This document shows, in pieces, positions 38,358 to 48,745 of a stretch of DNA of 64,000 nt. The translations under genes were made by a program, and so were the position numbers. Below the pieces are notes generated by a model. The model did not search any database. It had not been told where the DNA came from and was given only the letters and a program-made list of their open reading frames with translations. Source of the stretch: Pedobacter sp. SYP-B3415. GTDB taxonomy: Bacteria; Bacteroidota; Bacteroidia; Sphingobacteriales; Sphingobacteriaceae. Numbering within the stretch: the stretch's first letter is position 1; each line of letters begins with the position of its first letter. Location: NCBI RefSeq assembly GCF_004138205.1, contig NZ_RXNQ01000032.1:275008-339007 (forward strand), written 5' to 3'.

Positions 38358-41300
38358 TTAAAAGTCTTCGGTCAATGGGCTGTCTTCTTCATTTTTGATC
38401 ATCGGGTGTTTTTCGGCAATCCGGCCGAAAATGTAATAGAGCCCGGGAACGATCAGCACCCCGAAGACCGTTCCGAAGAGCATTCCTCCGGCGGCAGCCG
38501 CCCCGATAGTACGGTTCCCGATGGCCCCTGGTCCTGACGCAAAGACCAGCGGGATGAGACCGGCGATGAATGCGAACGAAGTCATCAGGATCGGCCTGAA
38601 GCGCACGCTGGCCCCCTCCATCGCGGCCTCCAGGACCGACGCGCCCTCACTGTGTTTTTGTACGGCAAATTCAACGATCAGGACTGCGTTTTTACCCAGC
38701 AGACCAATTAGCATAACCATGGCTACCTGTGCATAGATGTTATTTTCCAGTCCGAGCAGTTTCAATAACAGGAAAGCGCCGAAGATACCCGCAGGTAATG
38801 ACAGGATTACCGTAAGTGGCAGTACAAAACTTTCGTATTGTGCGGCCAGGATCAGGTAGACAAAACCAAGACAGATCAGAAAAATATAAATGGCTTCGTT
38901 CCCCCGGGCTACCTCGTCTTTCGAGATACCCGCCCAATCAATGCCAAAACCGCGCGGCAAGGTTTTTTGCGCAACTTCAGTAACGGCAGCAATTGCGGCG
39001 CCGCTGCTGTAACCGGGCGCCGCCGATCCGCTGATCTCAGCCGCATTGTACATGTTGTGCCGGGTGATTTCAGCCAGTCCATAAACCTTTTCCATCTTCA
39101 TGAAGGCCGAAAACGGAACCATTTCTTCATGATCGTTTTTAACATACAGTTTCAGAATGTCTTCGGGCAAAGCGCGGTATTGCGGAAGGGCCTGTACCAT
39201 GACTTTGTACTGCCGGTCAAACTTGATGAAACTTGTTTCATAGTTGCTGCCTACAAGTGTAGAAAGCGTATTCATGGCGTTTTCTATCGTTACCCCTTTC
39301 TGCTGTGCAATGTCATTGTCAATGCGCATCATGTATTGGGGGAAACTGGCACTGTAAAACGTGAAGACCGATGACAGCTCTGGCCGGCGGCTCAGCTCCC
39401 TCACGAAATCGTGGCTTACTGTTTCCATTTTACGGTAATCGCCAGAACCTGCCTTGTCAAGCAGGCGCAGCTCAAAACCGCCCGCTGCACCGTATCCAGG
39501 CACTGCCGGCGGCTGGAAAAACTCAATTGTAGCCCCTGTTATATCTTTTGACCGTTCTTCAAGTTCATGGATGATTTCCTGAGCAGATTGTTTTCTGTCT
39601 TCCCAGCTTTTCAGGTTGATCAGACAGGTTCCGGAGTTAGCCCCTGTACCTTCCGTCAGGATTTCGTATCCCGCGAGGGAAGAAACAGACTGTACGCCAT
39701 CGATCTCTTCCGTGATCTTTTGCAGGTGTTCTGCAACCTGATTGGTCCGCTCAAGTGATGACCCGGGCGGCGTCTGGATAACCGCATATACCATTCCCTG
39801 ATCCTCATTGGGTATAAAACCTGAGGGCAAATTTGCATTCAGCAGCCAGATTCCGGTGCAGAAGGCGATCAGAAAGATAAATGTTACCGAACGCCGGCTG
39901 ATCACGGCAGATAACAGGCGCTGATATTTACCTGCCATGCGGTTGAAGCTGTTGTTAAATGTATCGAGTCCGCGGTCAAGTATTCCTTTCTTTTTTTTGT
40001 GTGTATGTTTTTTCAGCATAATGGCACACAATGCAGGTGTCAGCGTCAGCGCAACAACACCCGACAGGATGATTGCCGTTGCCATGGTGATGGAAAACTG
40101 CCTGTAAAAAATCCCAACGGGCCCCGACATAAACGCCACCGGTATAAACACCGCAGCCATGAGAAAGGTGATGGCGATAATCGCTCCGCTGATCTCTTTC
40201 ATGGCCTGTTTTGTGGCCTTCCGGGGCGACAGGTTTTTTTCTTCCATACGTGCATGAACAGCCTCGATAACAACAATGGCATCGTCGACAACTACACCGA
40301 TGGCCAGCACCAGTGCAAACAGTGTGATCAGGTTCAACGTAATGCCGAAGAATTGCATAAATACAAACGTACCGATAAGCGATACCGGAACGGCTATGGC
40401 CGGAATCAGGGTCGACCGCCAGTCGCCAAGAAAGAGAAATACCACCAGTCCGACAAGGATGAATGCCTCAACCAGCGTATGCACAACTTTTTCCATAGAA
40501 GCATCGAGAAATTTCGATACATCATAACTGATCTCATAGTCAAGCCCCTTCGGAAACGATGTTTTTTTGATTTCCTTAAGTTTTGCCTTAACATCTTTGA
40601 TAACCTGGCTGGCATTGCTGCCATAAGATTGTTTGAGCACGATCGCAGCCGAAGACCTGCCATTCAGATTGGAATAAAGATCGTACATCGCACTTCCGAA
40701 CTCCACGTCGGCAACATCTTTCAGGCGCAGCAGCTCACCTTTTGCGCTCGACCTGACCACGATGTTTTCATAACCGGCCTGGGTATTGAAACGGCCGGGA
40801 TATTTCAGCACATATTCAAACGCCTGCGATCTTTTGCCCGAACTTTCGCCTGTTTTTCCCGGCGAGGCCTCCAGACTCTGTTCGTTTAGCGCCTTAAGCA
40901 CCTCTTCAGCAGAAATCTTATACGCCAGCATCCGGTCTGGCTTAAGCCAGATGCGCATGGCGTATTCCCGGTTTCCCAGAATATTTGCCACACCAACACC
41001 ATCTACGCGCTTCAGTTCAGAAAGCACGTTGATGTCTGCAAAGTTGTAGAGGAACTTCTGGTCCATATGCGGATCTTTCGAATAAAGGTTCACATACATG
41101 AGCATGTTCGATTCCTCTCGGGTAATTTTAACGCCTTCGCGCACCACCAGCGGCGGCAGTTTGTTGACGACAGACGCCACTCGGTTCTGAACGTTCAATG
41201 ACGCCTGGTTCGGATCGGTGCCAAGGTTAAAGATAACCTGAATGGTTGCCTCGCCATCGTTTCCGGCATCTGAGGCCATGTATTTCATGCCCGGCACACC

Positions 41301-41510
41301 GTTTATGGCACGCTCAAGGGGGATGATGACCGATTTAATCATCAGTTCGCCATTTGCACCGGGATATTCTGCGGTAATGTTCACCTTAGGTGGTGAAATG
41401 GCGGGGAATTGCGTGACCGGCAGATGCACCATCGCCAGAATGCCCAGGAAGGCAATGATAAGCGAGATAACGATCGATAGAACCGGCCGCTGTATAAATT
41501 TACTAAACAT
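38358..41510 (-). CDS. RND-family HAE1-type efflux pump
   Basis: 1050 residues, typical AcrB/MexB length. The N-terminal FSKFIQRPVLSIVISLII membrane helix, twelve predicted membrane segments in two halves and large periplasmic loops are all present. LAIGVVVDDAIVVIEAV carries the two Asp of the proton relay. It is a proton-driven exporter of hydrophobic drugs or detergents. The lack of metal-binding Met clusters argues against a CusA-type pump. It lies between the adaptor (21 bp) and channel genes. Confidence 0.96.
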   Translation of the reverse strand: MFSKFIQRPVLSIVISLIIAFLGILAMVHLPVTQFPAISPPKVNITAEYPGANGELMIKSVIIPLERAINGVPGMKYMASDAGNDGEATIQVIFNLGTDPNQASLNVQNRVASVVNKLPPLVVREGVKITREESNMLMYVNLYSKDPHMDQKFLYNFADINVLSELKRVDGVGVANILGNREYAMRIWLKPDRMLAYKISAEEVLKALNEQSLEASPGKTGESSGKRSQAFEYVLKYPGRFNTQAGYENIVVRSSAKGELLRLKDVADVEFGSAMYDLYSNLNGRSSAAIVLKQSYGSNASQVIKDVKAKLKEIKKTSFPKGLDYEISYDVSKFLDASMEKVVHTLVEAFILVGLVVFLFLGDWRSTLIPAIAVPVSLIGTFVFMQFFGITLNLITLFALVLAIGVVVDDAIVVIEAVHARMEEKNLSPRKATKQAMKEISGAIIAITFLMAAVFIPVAFMSGPVGIFYRQFSITMATAIILSGVVALTLTPALCAIMLKKHTHKKKKGILDRGLDTFNNSFNRMAGKYQRLLSAVISRRSVTFIFLIAFCTGIWLLNANLPSGFIPNEDQGMVYAVIQTPPGSSLERTNQVAEHLQKITEEIDGVQSVSSLAGYEILTEGTGANSGTCLINLKSWEDRKQSAQEIIHELEERSKDITGATIEFFQPPAVPGYGAAGGFELRLLDKAGSGDYRKMETVSHDFVRELSRRPELSSVFTFYSASFPQYMMRIDNDIAQQKGVTIENAMNTLSTLVGSNYETSFIKFDRQYKVMVQALPQYRALPEDILKLYVKNDHEEMVPFSAFMKMEKVYGLAEITRHNMYNAAEISGSAAPGYSSGAAIAAVTEVAQKTLPRGFGIDWAGISKDEVARGNEAIYIFLICLGFVYLILAAQYESFVLPLTVILSLPAGIFGAFLLLKLLGLENNIYAQVAMVMLIGLLGKNAVLIVEFAVQKHSEGASVLEAAMEGASVRFRPILMTSFAFIAGLIPLVFASGPGAIGNRTIGAAAAGGMLFGTVFGVLIVPGLYYIFGRIAEKHPMIKNEEDSPLTEDF

Positions 41511-41531
41511 ATTATTGCGTTTTAAGGGAAG

Positions 41532-42614
41532 CTATTCGGTCTTGAGTTTAAGCTGGCTGATTACCGTTTTTGGCGATTGATAGACAAAGTTGATATGATC
41601 ATCGTCTTTTACCTTTTGTACGCCTTCAAGGAGGATTTTATCTGTTTCTTTCAGACCGCTGCCAATCACATACAGATCGGGCATCTCACTGGCAATGCTG
41701 ATGTAACGCGAATGCACACGGTGGTCATTTCCAACCACAAATACATAGGTTTTGTCCTGGATCTCGTAGGTAGCCTTCTGCGGAATGATCAGGGCATGGT
41801 GCAGAGGAACGGTCATTTGTACTTTTCCCGTTTCTCCGTTCCTCAGCAGGCGCTGAGGGTTAGGAAAGCGGGCGCGGAACGCGATGTTGCCGGTTTCGCT
41901 GTCAAACTCGCTTTCAATTGTTTCAACATCGCCCGGGTAGGGCAGCTGCTGGTTGTTAGCCAGGAGAAGTTTGACTTTCCGGTTTCCACGATTTGCTTCA
42001 TTTGTCTGGTAGTCCAGGTACTCAGGTTCAGATACATTGAAGTAGGCATACATCTGGGTGTTGTCTGAAAGGCTGGTAAGCAGTTCGCCTTCATCAATCA
42101 GGCTGCCCAGCTTAAGCGGAATACGGTCGATGGTGCCGTCGAAGGGTGCGCGGATCTCTGTAAAGGAGAGGTGCAGCCTGGCAAGAGAAGCTGATGCCCT
42201 GGCCTGATCAAGCCTGGCCCTCGCCATGGCAAGTTCGTTTTTTGAAACCACATTTTTATCAGCGAGCAGCCTGGTGTTTTGCACCTCAATCTCAGCAGCC
42301 TTTGTTTCAGCCTGCGCTTTTTGATATTCGGCCTCGTATAATTTAGGCATGATGCGGAATAACAGCTGGCTGGCTTTTACGAACTGGCCTTCATCTACAT
42401 AGATGTTCTGTAGATAGCCTTTTTCCTGCGCTCGGATCTCGATATTTCTAAGCGAGCGTATTTGTGATACGTAAGACTTTGTAAACGAAGTGTCGGTCGC
42501 TAGCGGATTTGTTACGGCATACCTGCCGGCCTCTTCTTTCTCTTCTTTTTTTGAGGTACAGGCCGTGCAATACATAAGCATACACAGGCCCGGAAGCATG
42601 ATCATTTTTTTCAT
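41532..42614 (-). CDS. RND efflux periplasmic adaptor (MFP/HlyD family)
   Basis: 360 residues. The ATG at 42614 begins a lipoprotein-type signal (MLMYCTAC); longer frames add unlikely residues. Order: beta-barrel part, lipoyl half (IRAQEKGYLQNIYVDEGQFV), alpha-helical hairpin (~90-150, rich in Ala/Glu/Lys), second lipoyl half (APFDGTIDRI), and C-terminal barrel and membrane-proximal domain. It bridges pump and channel. It is the first gene of the operon. No TetR or MarR regulator is adjacent. Confidence 0.94.
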   Translation of the reverse strand: MKKMIMLPGLCMLMYCTACTSKKEEKEEAGRYAVTNPLATDTSFTKSYVSQIRSLRNIEIRAQEKGYLQNIYVDEGQFVKASQLLFRIMPKLYEAEYQKAQAETKAAEIEVQNTRLLADKNVVSKNELAMARARLDQARASASLARLHLSFTEIRAPFDGTIDRIPLKLGSLIDEGELLTSLSDNTQMYAYFNVSEPEYLDYQTNEANRGNRKVKLLLANNQQLPYPGDVETIESEFDSETGNIAFRARFPNPQRLLRNGETGKVQMTVPLHHALIIPQKATYEIQDKTYVFVVGNDHRVHSRYISIASEMPDLYVIGSGLKETDKILLEGVQKVKDDDHINFVYQSPKTVISQLKLKTE

Positions 42615-42765
42615 GATGGGGTGTTGGAAATAAGCGATTGTTTCATCGGGGGCAGAACCCCGTAGGGGAGAAAGCGCCGGTAACGCCTGCATAGAAAAAA
42701 TTCTACGCTCCGCGTGATGAAATCAGCAGGGAGCAGGCAGGATCAGACCAGACGCAGCGGGGCGA

Positions 42766-43167
42766 TCAGATTCTTATTGAACGCAGAACAAGGAAAATGC
42801 CGGTGCAGGCAACAGCAAAGTGCCCGTTAAAAGGAAGCCGGTTTTTGAAACGGCTGAAAAAATCGCTGAGCACGATGGCGTAAGCCAGTGTAAAAAAGAA
42901 AGACGCCAGAAGAACATATTTTCGTGAGAACACGAAATCTTCGTCTTCTTCGGCGCTGAATACCTCATGTTTTTGAGAAGCCGCGGTGGCATTTTTTATA
43001 ACCCTGGCACCCGGATCAACGCTTGCAAATTTCTGGTCAAGCGTTTTTTTGACATCCTGGGCCGGCGCATAAACACTGTGATCATGGTGTTTCCGGTAAT
43101 GTGCATACTCGCCGCTTCGCAAAAGCAGGAAACACAGGGATACCAGAAAAAGCATCAGGACCTTCAT
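42766..43167 (-). CDS. Small membrane protein, unknown function
   Basis: 133 residues from the ATG at 43167, which starts a hydrophobic segment (MKVLMLFLVSLCFLLL). A His-rich, charged periplasmic stretch (YAHYRKHHDHSVYAP) follows, and two more membrane segments at ~80-130. No family is recognised. It lies upstream of the efflux operon on the same strand (151 bp) and could be an accessory, but the gap is too long to be sure. Confidence 0.55.
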   Translation of the reverse strand: MKVLMLFLVSLCFLLLRSGEYAHYRKHHDHSVYAPAQDVKKTLDQKFASVDPGARVIKNATAASQKHEVFSAEEDEDFVFSRKYVLLASFFFTLAYAIVLSDFFSRFKNRLPFNGHFAVACTGIFLVLRSIRI

Positions 43168-43337
43168 GATGGCGACAAAATTAATACCTTGACTGAGATT
43201 TTGCATAAAGGATTGAAAATTAATATTGGGAAGAAATGATTGAACTTTTTTGATTGTAAGTTTTAAGTTCTACGTTTTAAGTGGGCGAAAAAATAGAAAC
43301 CTGTTTAAAAATTTCATTTTTCTTATAGTACTATGTA

Positions 43338-43367
43338 TTGCATGGTAGTATAATATCTTTATATTTG
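43338..43367 (+). promoter_or_regulatory. Promoter of the small lipoprotein gene
   Basis: TTG (43338-43340), a 19-bp spacer and TATATTTG (43360-43367) match the Bacteroidota promoter consensus. Transcription would start near 43373, which supports the ATG at 43393 rather than the one at 43381. Confidence 0.6.
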
Positions 43368-43392
43368 AGCAGGCCTTGAAATGCCGTACAAC

Positions 43393-43743
43393 ATGAAAAA
43401 ATATCTTACAGGACTTACATTATTATTAGCGGCTTGTGGTAGCGGTTATAAACATACCGTAATCACCGAAGAGGTACCCGGCCGTAAAATTCGTATTGAG
43501 TATCGCGGAGATGTCGAGTTTAGTGCCGACAGCACCGCCATCAGAAGCATGCAACCGGGGGCTACGGCCAGCTATGACCGGAACGGAACGGGGTTTGAAG
43601 CAAAAGCCGATCAGGATGGCCATATCCGGTATGCGTACGAAGGGGGAGATTTACAGGAAAGGCTTACGGGTTCTGAAGCAGAGTTCATGCGTGCCGCTAT
43701 ACGGGATATGGTCCGGCTTGGCAGGAACAGGAGCCGTCAATAG
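43393..43743 (+). CDS. Small putative lipoprotein, unknown function
   Basis: 116 residues. The lipobox LLAAC is at Cys15. The mature part (KIRIEYRGDVEFSADSTAIR, then a PGATASYDRNG stretch) is beta-rich. It weakly resembles the repeat found in Bacteroidota BlaR1/M56-associated proteins, where a polar strand is followed by a Pro-Gly-turn and a charged strand. That resemblance is from memory and is not decisive. It has its own promoter and no operon partners. Confidence 0.55.
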   Translation: MKKYLTGLTLLLAACGSGYKHTVITEEVPGRKIRIEYRGDVEFSADSTAIRSMQPGATASYDRNGTGFEAKADQDGHIRYAYEGGDLQERLTGSEAEFMRAAIRDMVRLGRNRSRQ

Positions 43744-43916
43744 GCCGTTACCCATGGAACATTCATGTCCGGGGAAACTTCTGCGGAATTAATCTGCGCT
43801 TAGCGTACGATTTCGCTGGGATATTAGCCGTTCGCCGCTGGCAGACCCTCCTGTTGTTTGCAATAGAAGCAGCCTGCGGCAAGACCGACAAACCAGCCAT
43901 GGTGCATTAACAGAAC

Positions 43917-45986
43917 CTAGTTCCCCGCACTTACCCACAAATTTTCACTGCCATAGGGCTGTGGTTTCGGATTGGCCGTAATCTCGAGCGTACCGCCCTG
44001 CATGATTTCCGCGTGCGTGAGCCAGGTGCGTTTCAGATCTTTGCCATTCAGCACCACCCGTTGAATATATGGATTACTGTCGGAGTAGTTTTTTACGACA
44101 ATATATAAGCTTTTGTTTCCTTGCAGCCGCAGCCGCACAGAAGGAAAAGCGGGTACGTTCAGGTAATAAACATCATGACCTACCACTGCAGGATACATAC
44201 CAACTGCCGCAAGCACGAACCAGGACGACATGGCTCCGCCGTCATCATCCATCGTGCGCAGCAAAGCTTCGGGCTGATTTTTAAATACGCGGCCAATGTA
44301 TGCGCCTATGTCACGCTCATTGCTGTTAAAATAATTCTCGGTAATCGTATCCAGCGCAATGCTTCGCATAAGCTTCTGACTTTTCCAGGGCTGACCGGCA
44401 GCATTGTAAAATACCGGAGCCTGAATATCCGGTTCGTTGGTGTGCGTATAGTAATTTTTGCCGAAAAATGTATCCAGTTGCGATATAAATTCCTGCGCGC
44501 CGCCGGCAGCCGAAATCAGGCCTTTTAAATCATAGGGAACCAGCCAGCGATACTGCCAGACCGTACCCTGGTACATATTTCGCGCCGGTAGCCTGTCTAC
44601 GTCGTTTTTAGTTAGGTCTTTGAAATCCTGGTTCCAGGTGGTACGCCACATGGAGGCGGCCATTTGCCGGTAGCGCTCCGCATCTTGATCACGCTTCATG
44701 TGTTTGAAAATTCCTCCCAGCGCCCAATAGTCGATGGCAGCTTCCAGTCTCTTATCTGGCGTTTTGGTATCAATTCGTTTTGCTTCAGCAATGAGCGAGT
44801 CGGCCAGGCCGTCGAGGTTCAGTCGGTAACCCTTGTTAAGCGCGTCAAGTAACACCACCATAGCATGTTCGGTACGCACGGAGTTGGCGGGTTCGGTCTG
44901 CGTAGCGTAGTCTTTTTTTCCATACCGGTAAAGATTGGCAACAGATTGGGCAATTGCCTGATACCGGTTGGAAAAAGCAAGCGAAAGCAGGGGCAGCTGT
45001 GTTTTATAATTGTCCCAGATGCTCCAGCCATGATACACATCCTGCTCAGACCGCTGAATGCTTCCGTCAATGGCACGGTAGCTGCCGTTTTTGCCGGAAA
45101 CAACGTAGGGTGATTGTAAGCTGCGGTAGAGCATAGAATAAAAAAGTTTCTCCCTGGCTGGATCACCTTTTACTGTAATCCGGCTCAGTTCATCAGACCA
45201 TGCTGCTGCAGCTGCTTTGCGGACCATTTCCAGCGGCCGGCTACCAAGACGGCCAGCAGCTTCTGCAATGCTATTGGAGGAAAACGCGGTACGTACCTCA
45301 AGTACACCGGCGCCGGGCTGGCTGGCAATCAGTTCATGTGCCGAACTGCCTGGACTGAATGACGTTCTGCCGCCAAACTCCATTACAAAATAAACGGTAT
45401 AGGCGCCTGCTCCGCAGGTTGTGCGCGCCCTGATTTGTCCGTTGATGCGGTTGCCCGCCACGGTATGGCTTTCTTCGATAAACGCACCGTTGAATGCATA
45501 ACCAAAATCAATAAATAGTTTCTTCTCAGCTGTACCTTCAGGGAAACTGTATTGCTCAAGGCCTTCATAACCGGCTACGCTCATGGCTGCGCGTATGCCG
45601 TTGCTGAAGTTAACCGCGTAGTAACCCGCACTGCCTGTATCGCCGGTTTTCAGCAATTCAAAATTGTGGGGGTCTGCTCCTGTGAAGGGTTTAACAAATA
45701 AAATACCTCCGCTTCCTTTGCAGCCTACGCCTTCAAAACGGTTGTGGGTAAAGCCCTTGAATTTTTTTGCAAGGTGTTCGTACCCGGCGTGAATATGCGG
45801 ATCGGTCTGCGGACCAATGCTCAGGTAACTGAACGGTGCCGACGCGGCAGGTGAGAGTTGTCCATAGTCGCCGGAGGTACCTAAAAAGATATTTACATCA
45901 GCTGCAGGAACCTGGGCCGACAAGCCAGCGGTTAAGAGTAAAAGCGACCCGGTCAGCAACGAACGGAGGCTGTTATAGAAAGGCAT
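43917..45986 (-). CDS. GH92 family glycosidase (putative exo-alpha-mannosidase)
   Basis: 689 residues. Signal peptide 1-24. The N-terminal beta-sandwich (~28-240) has FLGTSGDYGQLSPAASAPF and HNRFEGVGCKGSG. The (alpha/alpha)6 domain has YHGWSIWDNYKTQLPLLSL, NEPDIQAPVFYNAAGQPWKS and the acidic MDDDGGAMSSWFVLAAVGMY, where GH92 enzymes hold calcium and the general base. Family members remove alpha-mannose from N-glycans and yeast mannan. It stands apart from both SusCD pairs but next to an esterase and a sulfatase. Confidence 0.92.
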   Translation of the reverse strand: MPFYNSLRSLLTGSLLLLTAGLSAQVPAADVNIFLGTSGDYGQLSPAASAPFSYLSIGPQTDPHIHAGYEHLAKKFKGFTHNRFEGVGCKGSGGILFVKPFTGADPHNFELLKTGDTGSAGYYAVNFSNGIRAAMSVAGYEGLEQYSFPEGTAEKKLFIDFGYAFNGAFIEESHTVAGNRINGQIRARTTCGAGAYTVYFVMEFGGRTSFSPGSSAHELIASQPGAGVLEVRTAFSSNSIAEAAGRLGSRPLEMVRKAAAAAWSDELSRITVKGDPAREKLFYSMLYRSLQSPYVVSGKNGSYRAIDGSIQRSEQDVYHGWSIWDNYKTQLPLLSLAFSNRYQAIAQSVANLYRYGKKDYATQTEPANSVRTEHAMVVLLDALNKGYRLNLDGLADSLIAEAKRIDTKTPDKRLEAAIDYWALGGIFKHMKRDQDAERYRQMAASMWRTTWNQDFKDLTKNDVDRLPARNMYQGTVWQYRWLVPYDLKGLISAAGGAQEFISQLDTFFGKNYYTHTNEPDIQAPVFYNAAGQPWKSQKLMRSIALDTITENYFNSNERDIGAYIGRVFKNQPEALLRTMDDDGGAMSSWFVLAAVGMYPAVVGHDVYYLNVPAFPSVRLRLQGNKSLYIVVKNYSDSNPYIQRVVLNGKDLKRTWLTHAEIMQGGTLEITANPKPQPYGSENLWVSAGN

Positions 45987-46104
45987 AAAGGTTATCTATT
46001 TTGTTGTGAAAGTATGCATGACAGAAAGATCTCTGGTTGTCTTCAGGCGAAAGATTGTAACGGAACACCACCTCAATCGGGCGGGTGTATACGAATTTTA
46101 TCTG

Positions 46105-46941
46105 TCAGGGAGCCGGATAACCGAGACGGCGTGTAATTCGCCGCACCTCGTTGAGCAGCAACGGAAAGGCGGGGTAAGCCATGTTGTGCCCATAACCGTC
46201 AAGCTCCAGTAATTGTGTTTCCTTATGTCCGTTTAGCTTCATCATACGTTCCAGATAGGCATTTTCCTCATATCGGCCCAGCATTTCCAGCTCACGGTTG
46301 CCGGTAATAAGCAGCATTGGCGGTGCATCGCCGCGCGCATGGTACAGAGGTGCGAATTTATCCACAAGCGCCTGTGTGTCTTTCATACCTTTCTCCTTAC
46401 GGATGGTAAAGTGGGTAATGGCCTGGCCACTGAAGGGGATCAGGCCTGCGATGCGATCAGCCTCAAGATCATGCTGGCGCAGGTAACTGCGGTCGAGGGT
46501 AAGCATCATGCCCAGATAGGCGCCCGCCGAATGCCCCGAAACAAAGATCAGGCTGTCGCTGCCGCCAAAGCGGGAAATGTTGCGAAAGGCCCAGGCTACA
46601 GCCGCTGCCGCATCCCGGATGATTTCTTCGCCGCTGGCTTTGGGCGATAAGCGATAACCAACACCTATTACGGCAATACCCTGCCGAAGCAGTGCCTCAG
46701 GAAGTTCTTTGTCGCCGCCGGTGAGTCCGCCACCGTGAAACCAGACGACAGCAGGAAATTTTTTGCGGTTTACCGGGTAATAGAGATCAAGCCGGCAGCG
46801 TTCCCTGATATATGCATTGCCGCGCACGGTGGCCTCGTCGTAATAACTGACGTTCTTTTCAAGCCCGTAGCGGACTTTCTGCTGGGCTGATGCGCCGACC
46901 GAAAAGATTAAAAGAAAACAAATAAAGTATAGGGTTTTCAT
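46105..46941 (-). CDS. Exported alpha/beta-hydrolase, putative carbohydrate esterase
   Basis: 278 residues. Signal peptide 1-19. The oxyanion motif WFHGGG is near residue 68 and the nucleophile elbow GHSAGAYLG near 136. A late Asp and the GYGHNM His complete the triad. The closest family look is the BD-FAE/hormone-sensitive-lipase type of esterase. It is divergent from the sulfatase and follows GH92 on the same strand (gap 118 bp), so a role in removing ester groups from glycans is plausible but unproved. Confidence 0.85.
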   Translation of the reverse strand: MKTLYFICFLLIFSVGASAQQKVRYGLEKNVSYYDEATVRGNAYIRERCRLDLYYPVNRKKFPAVVWFHGGGLTGGDKELPEALLRQGIAVIGVGYRLSPKASGEEIIRDAAAAVAWAFRNISRFGGSDSLIFVSGHSAGAYLGMMLTLDRSYLRQHDLEADRIAGLIPFSGQAITHFTIRKEKGMKDTQALVDKFAPLYHARGDAPPMLLITGNRELEMLGRYEENAYLERMMKLNGHKETQLLELDGYGHNMAYPAFPLLLNEVRRITRRLGYPAP

Positions 46942-47049
46942 ATTTGTGTTGTGTCTGGTAAAGGTAGGTGTTTTGCTCTATAGTCCATAGCCCCGACTTG
47001 AAGGCCTGCCGTTCGTGAAAAGTACCTATCTTGCCTTAAATAAACCTGT

Positions 47050-48600
47050 ATGAAAACCTTTCTGTTTCCTGTACTGGTGCTGTTCATGTCTGGATATGCA
47101 TCGCAGAGCGTCGGACAACTGCCTGTTAAAAGGGCCGCAGTTACCGCTGCTCAAGTTTCCGGTTCGAAACCCCGTAATGTGATTTTTATATTGTCTGACG
47201 ACCACAGGCATGATTTCATGGGTTTCACAGGGAAAGTACCGGGATTAAAAACTCCGGCGCTGGACCGGCTTGCAAAGGAGGGTGCACACCTGAAACAAGC
47301 ATTTGTCACTACAGCACTATGTTCGCCGAGCCGTGCTTCGATCCTCACCGGACAATATGCGCATACGCACACAGTTGTTGATAACGAATCTCCGGCTCCG
47401 GATCACCTCGTATATTTTCCGCAGTACCTGCAGCAGGCAGGATACCAGACAGGTTTTTTTGGTAAATGGCATATGGGCGGGGGCGGCGGGGAGCCAAGAC
47501 CGGGCTTTGATCGCTGGGTCAGTTTTGCCGGTCAGGGTGTCTATTACAATCCGAAGGTTAATATAGATGGCAGGCTGGTGGCTTATAAAGATAGCGCTTA
47601 CATTACAGATGTTCTGACAGACCTTACGCTCGATTTCCTTAAAAAGCGCGACCGGAACAAGCCATTCTTCGTGTACCTTTCGCACAAGGCTGTGCATGCG
47701 GAATTTAGTCCCTCGAAACAGGATAAGGGACGTTATCAAAATTTAGGCATTCAATACCCGGTATCCATGTTTTCTACCGCCACTGCGCAAAGCAAGCGGT
47801 TCAGCAAAGGCAAACAGGCAGATAGTACCGGAAGAAAAATCAACTATGCCGATATTCCCCGGTGGGTTCGCGCGCAGCGGTACAGCTGGCATGGTGTGGA
47901 TTTTATGTACCATGGTCAGACCGATTTTGATAAGTTTTATATCGACTATCTTGAAACGCTCATGGGAATTGACAACAGCGTAGACCGGGTGCTGCAATAC
48001 CTGAAAGAAAATAATCTTGATGAGGAAACACTTGTGATCTATATGGGCGATAACGGTTTTTCTTTCGGCGAACATGGCCTCATTGATAAGCGGCATGCGT
48101 TCGAAGAATCGATGCGTGTACCGTTGCTCGCGAGGTGCCCCGCGTTGATCAAACCCGGAAGTGTGATTAATCAAATGGTTCTGAATATTGACATCGCGCC
48201 AACCATTCTGGCACTGGCCGGTATTAAAAAACCGCAGCAGATGCAGGGAGCGTCTTTTGCACCACTTTTGAAAGCAGAAAAAACGGAATGGCGCAATCGT
48301 TTTTTTTATGAGTATTACTGGGAAAATGCGTTTCCACAAACACCAACACAGTATGCTGTGCGAACCGACCGGTATAAATTTATTCGCAGTCAGGGCGTCT
48401 GGGATATCGACCAGTTGTATGACCTGCGTGAAGATCCGGATGAACTGAATAACCTGATCAGAAGCGCGGCGCACCAGCAGGTTGCGAAAGAGTTGAACCT
48501 GGAGTTGTGGCAATGGATGGAAAAAACAAAAGGATTATATATTCCTCTTAACCCGGTTTTGCAGCGAAAAAATGATCATCTTTATGAGGGAACGTATTGA
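47050..48600 (+). CDS. Exported sulfatase (S1 family)
   Basis: 516 residues. Signal peptide ~1-22. The metal site IFILSDDHRHD has Asp50 and Asp51. The signature CSPSRASILTGQ has Cys91, the residue converted to formylglycine by an anaerobic or FGE-type maturase (none is seen here). GKWHMGG holds the active-site Lys and His, and YMGDNGFSFGEHG the later metal Asp/Asn. It hydrolyses sulfate esters, probably of polysaccharides; the GH92 and esterase next door fit that use. Confidence 0.93.
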   Translation: MKTFLFPVLVLFMSGYASQSVGQLPVKRAAVTAAQVSGSKPRNVIFILSDDHRHDFMGFTGKVPGLKTPALDRLAKEGAHLKQAFVTTALCSPSRASILTGQYAHTHTVVDNESPAPDHLVYFPQYLQQAGYQTGFFGKWHMGGGGGEPRPGFDRWVSFAGQGVYYNPKVNIDGRLVAYKDSAYITDVLTDLTLDFLKKRDRNKPFFVYLSHKAVHAEFSPSKQDKGRYQNLGIQYPVSMFSTATAQSKRFSKGKQADSTGRKINYADIPRWVRAQRYSWHGVDFMYHGQTDFDKFYIDYLETLMGIDNSVDRVLQYLKENNLDEETLVIYMGDNGFSFGEHGLIDKRHAFEESMRVPLLARCPALIKPGSVINQMVLNIDIAPTILALAGIKKPQQMQGASFAPLLKAEKTEWRNRFFYEYYWENAFPQTPTQYAVRTDRYKFIRSQGVWDIDQLYDLREDPDELNNLIRSAAHQQVAKELNLELWQWMEKTKGLYIPLNPVLQRKNDHLYEGTY

Positions 48601-48745
48601 TGGAAGGTAGAAAGTTGAAAGAGAAAAGGTTAAAAGTCCGCCTGTCTTGTCCGGATGCAGGGAGGTAGAAGATACGTATAGTTCCGAACACCAAATTGAT
48701 CTTCGAAAAATACAAACTAATCCTTCCCGAATATGTTGGAAGGCC

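Noticed and set aside
39999..40889. 296-codon plus-strand open frame
   Set aside because: It is opposite the RND pump gene and has the Arg/His/Cys-rich composition of a shadow frame.
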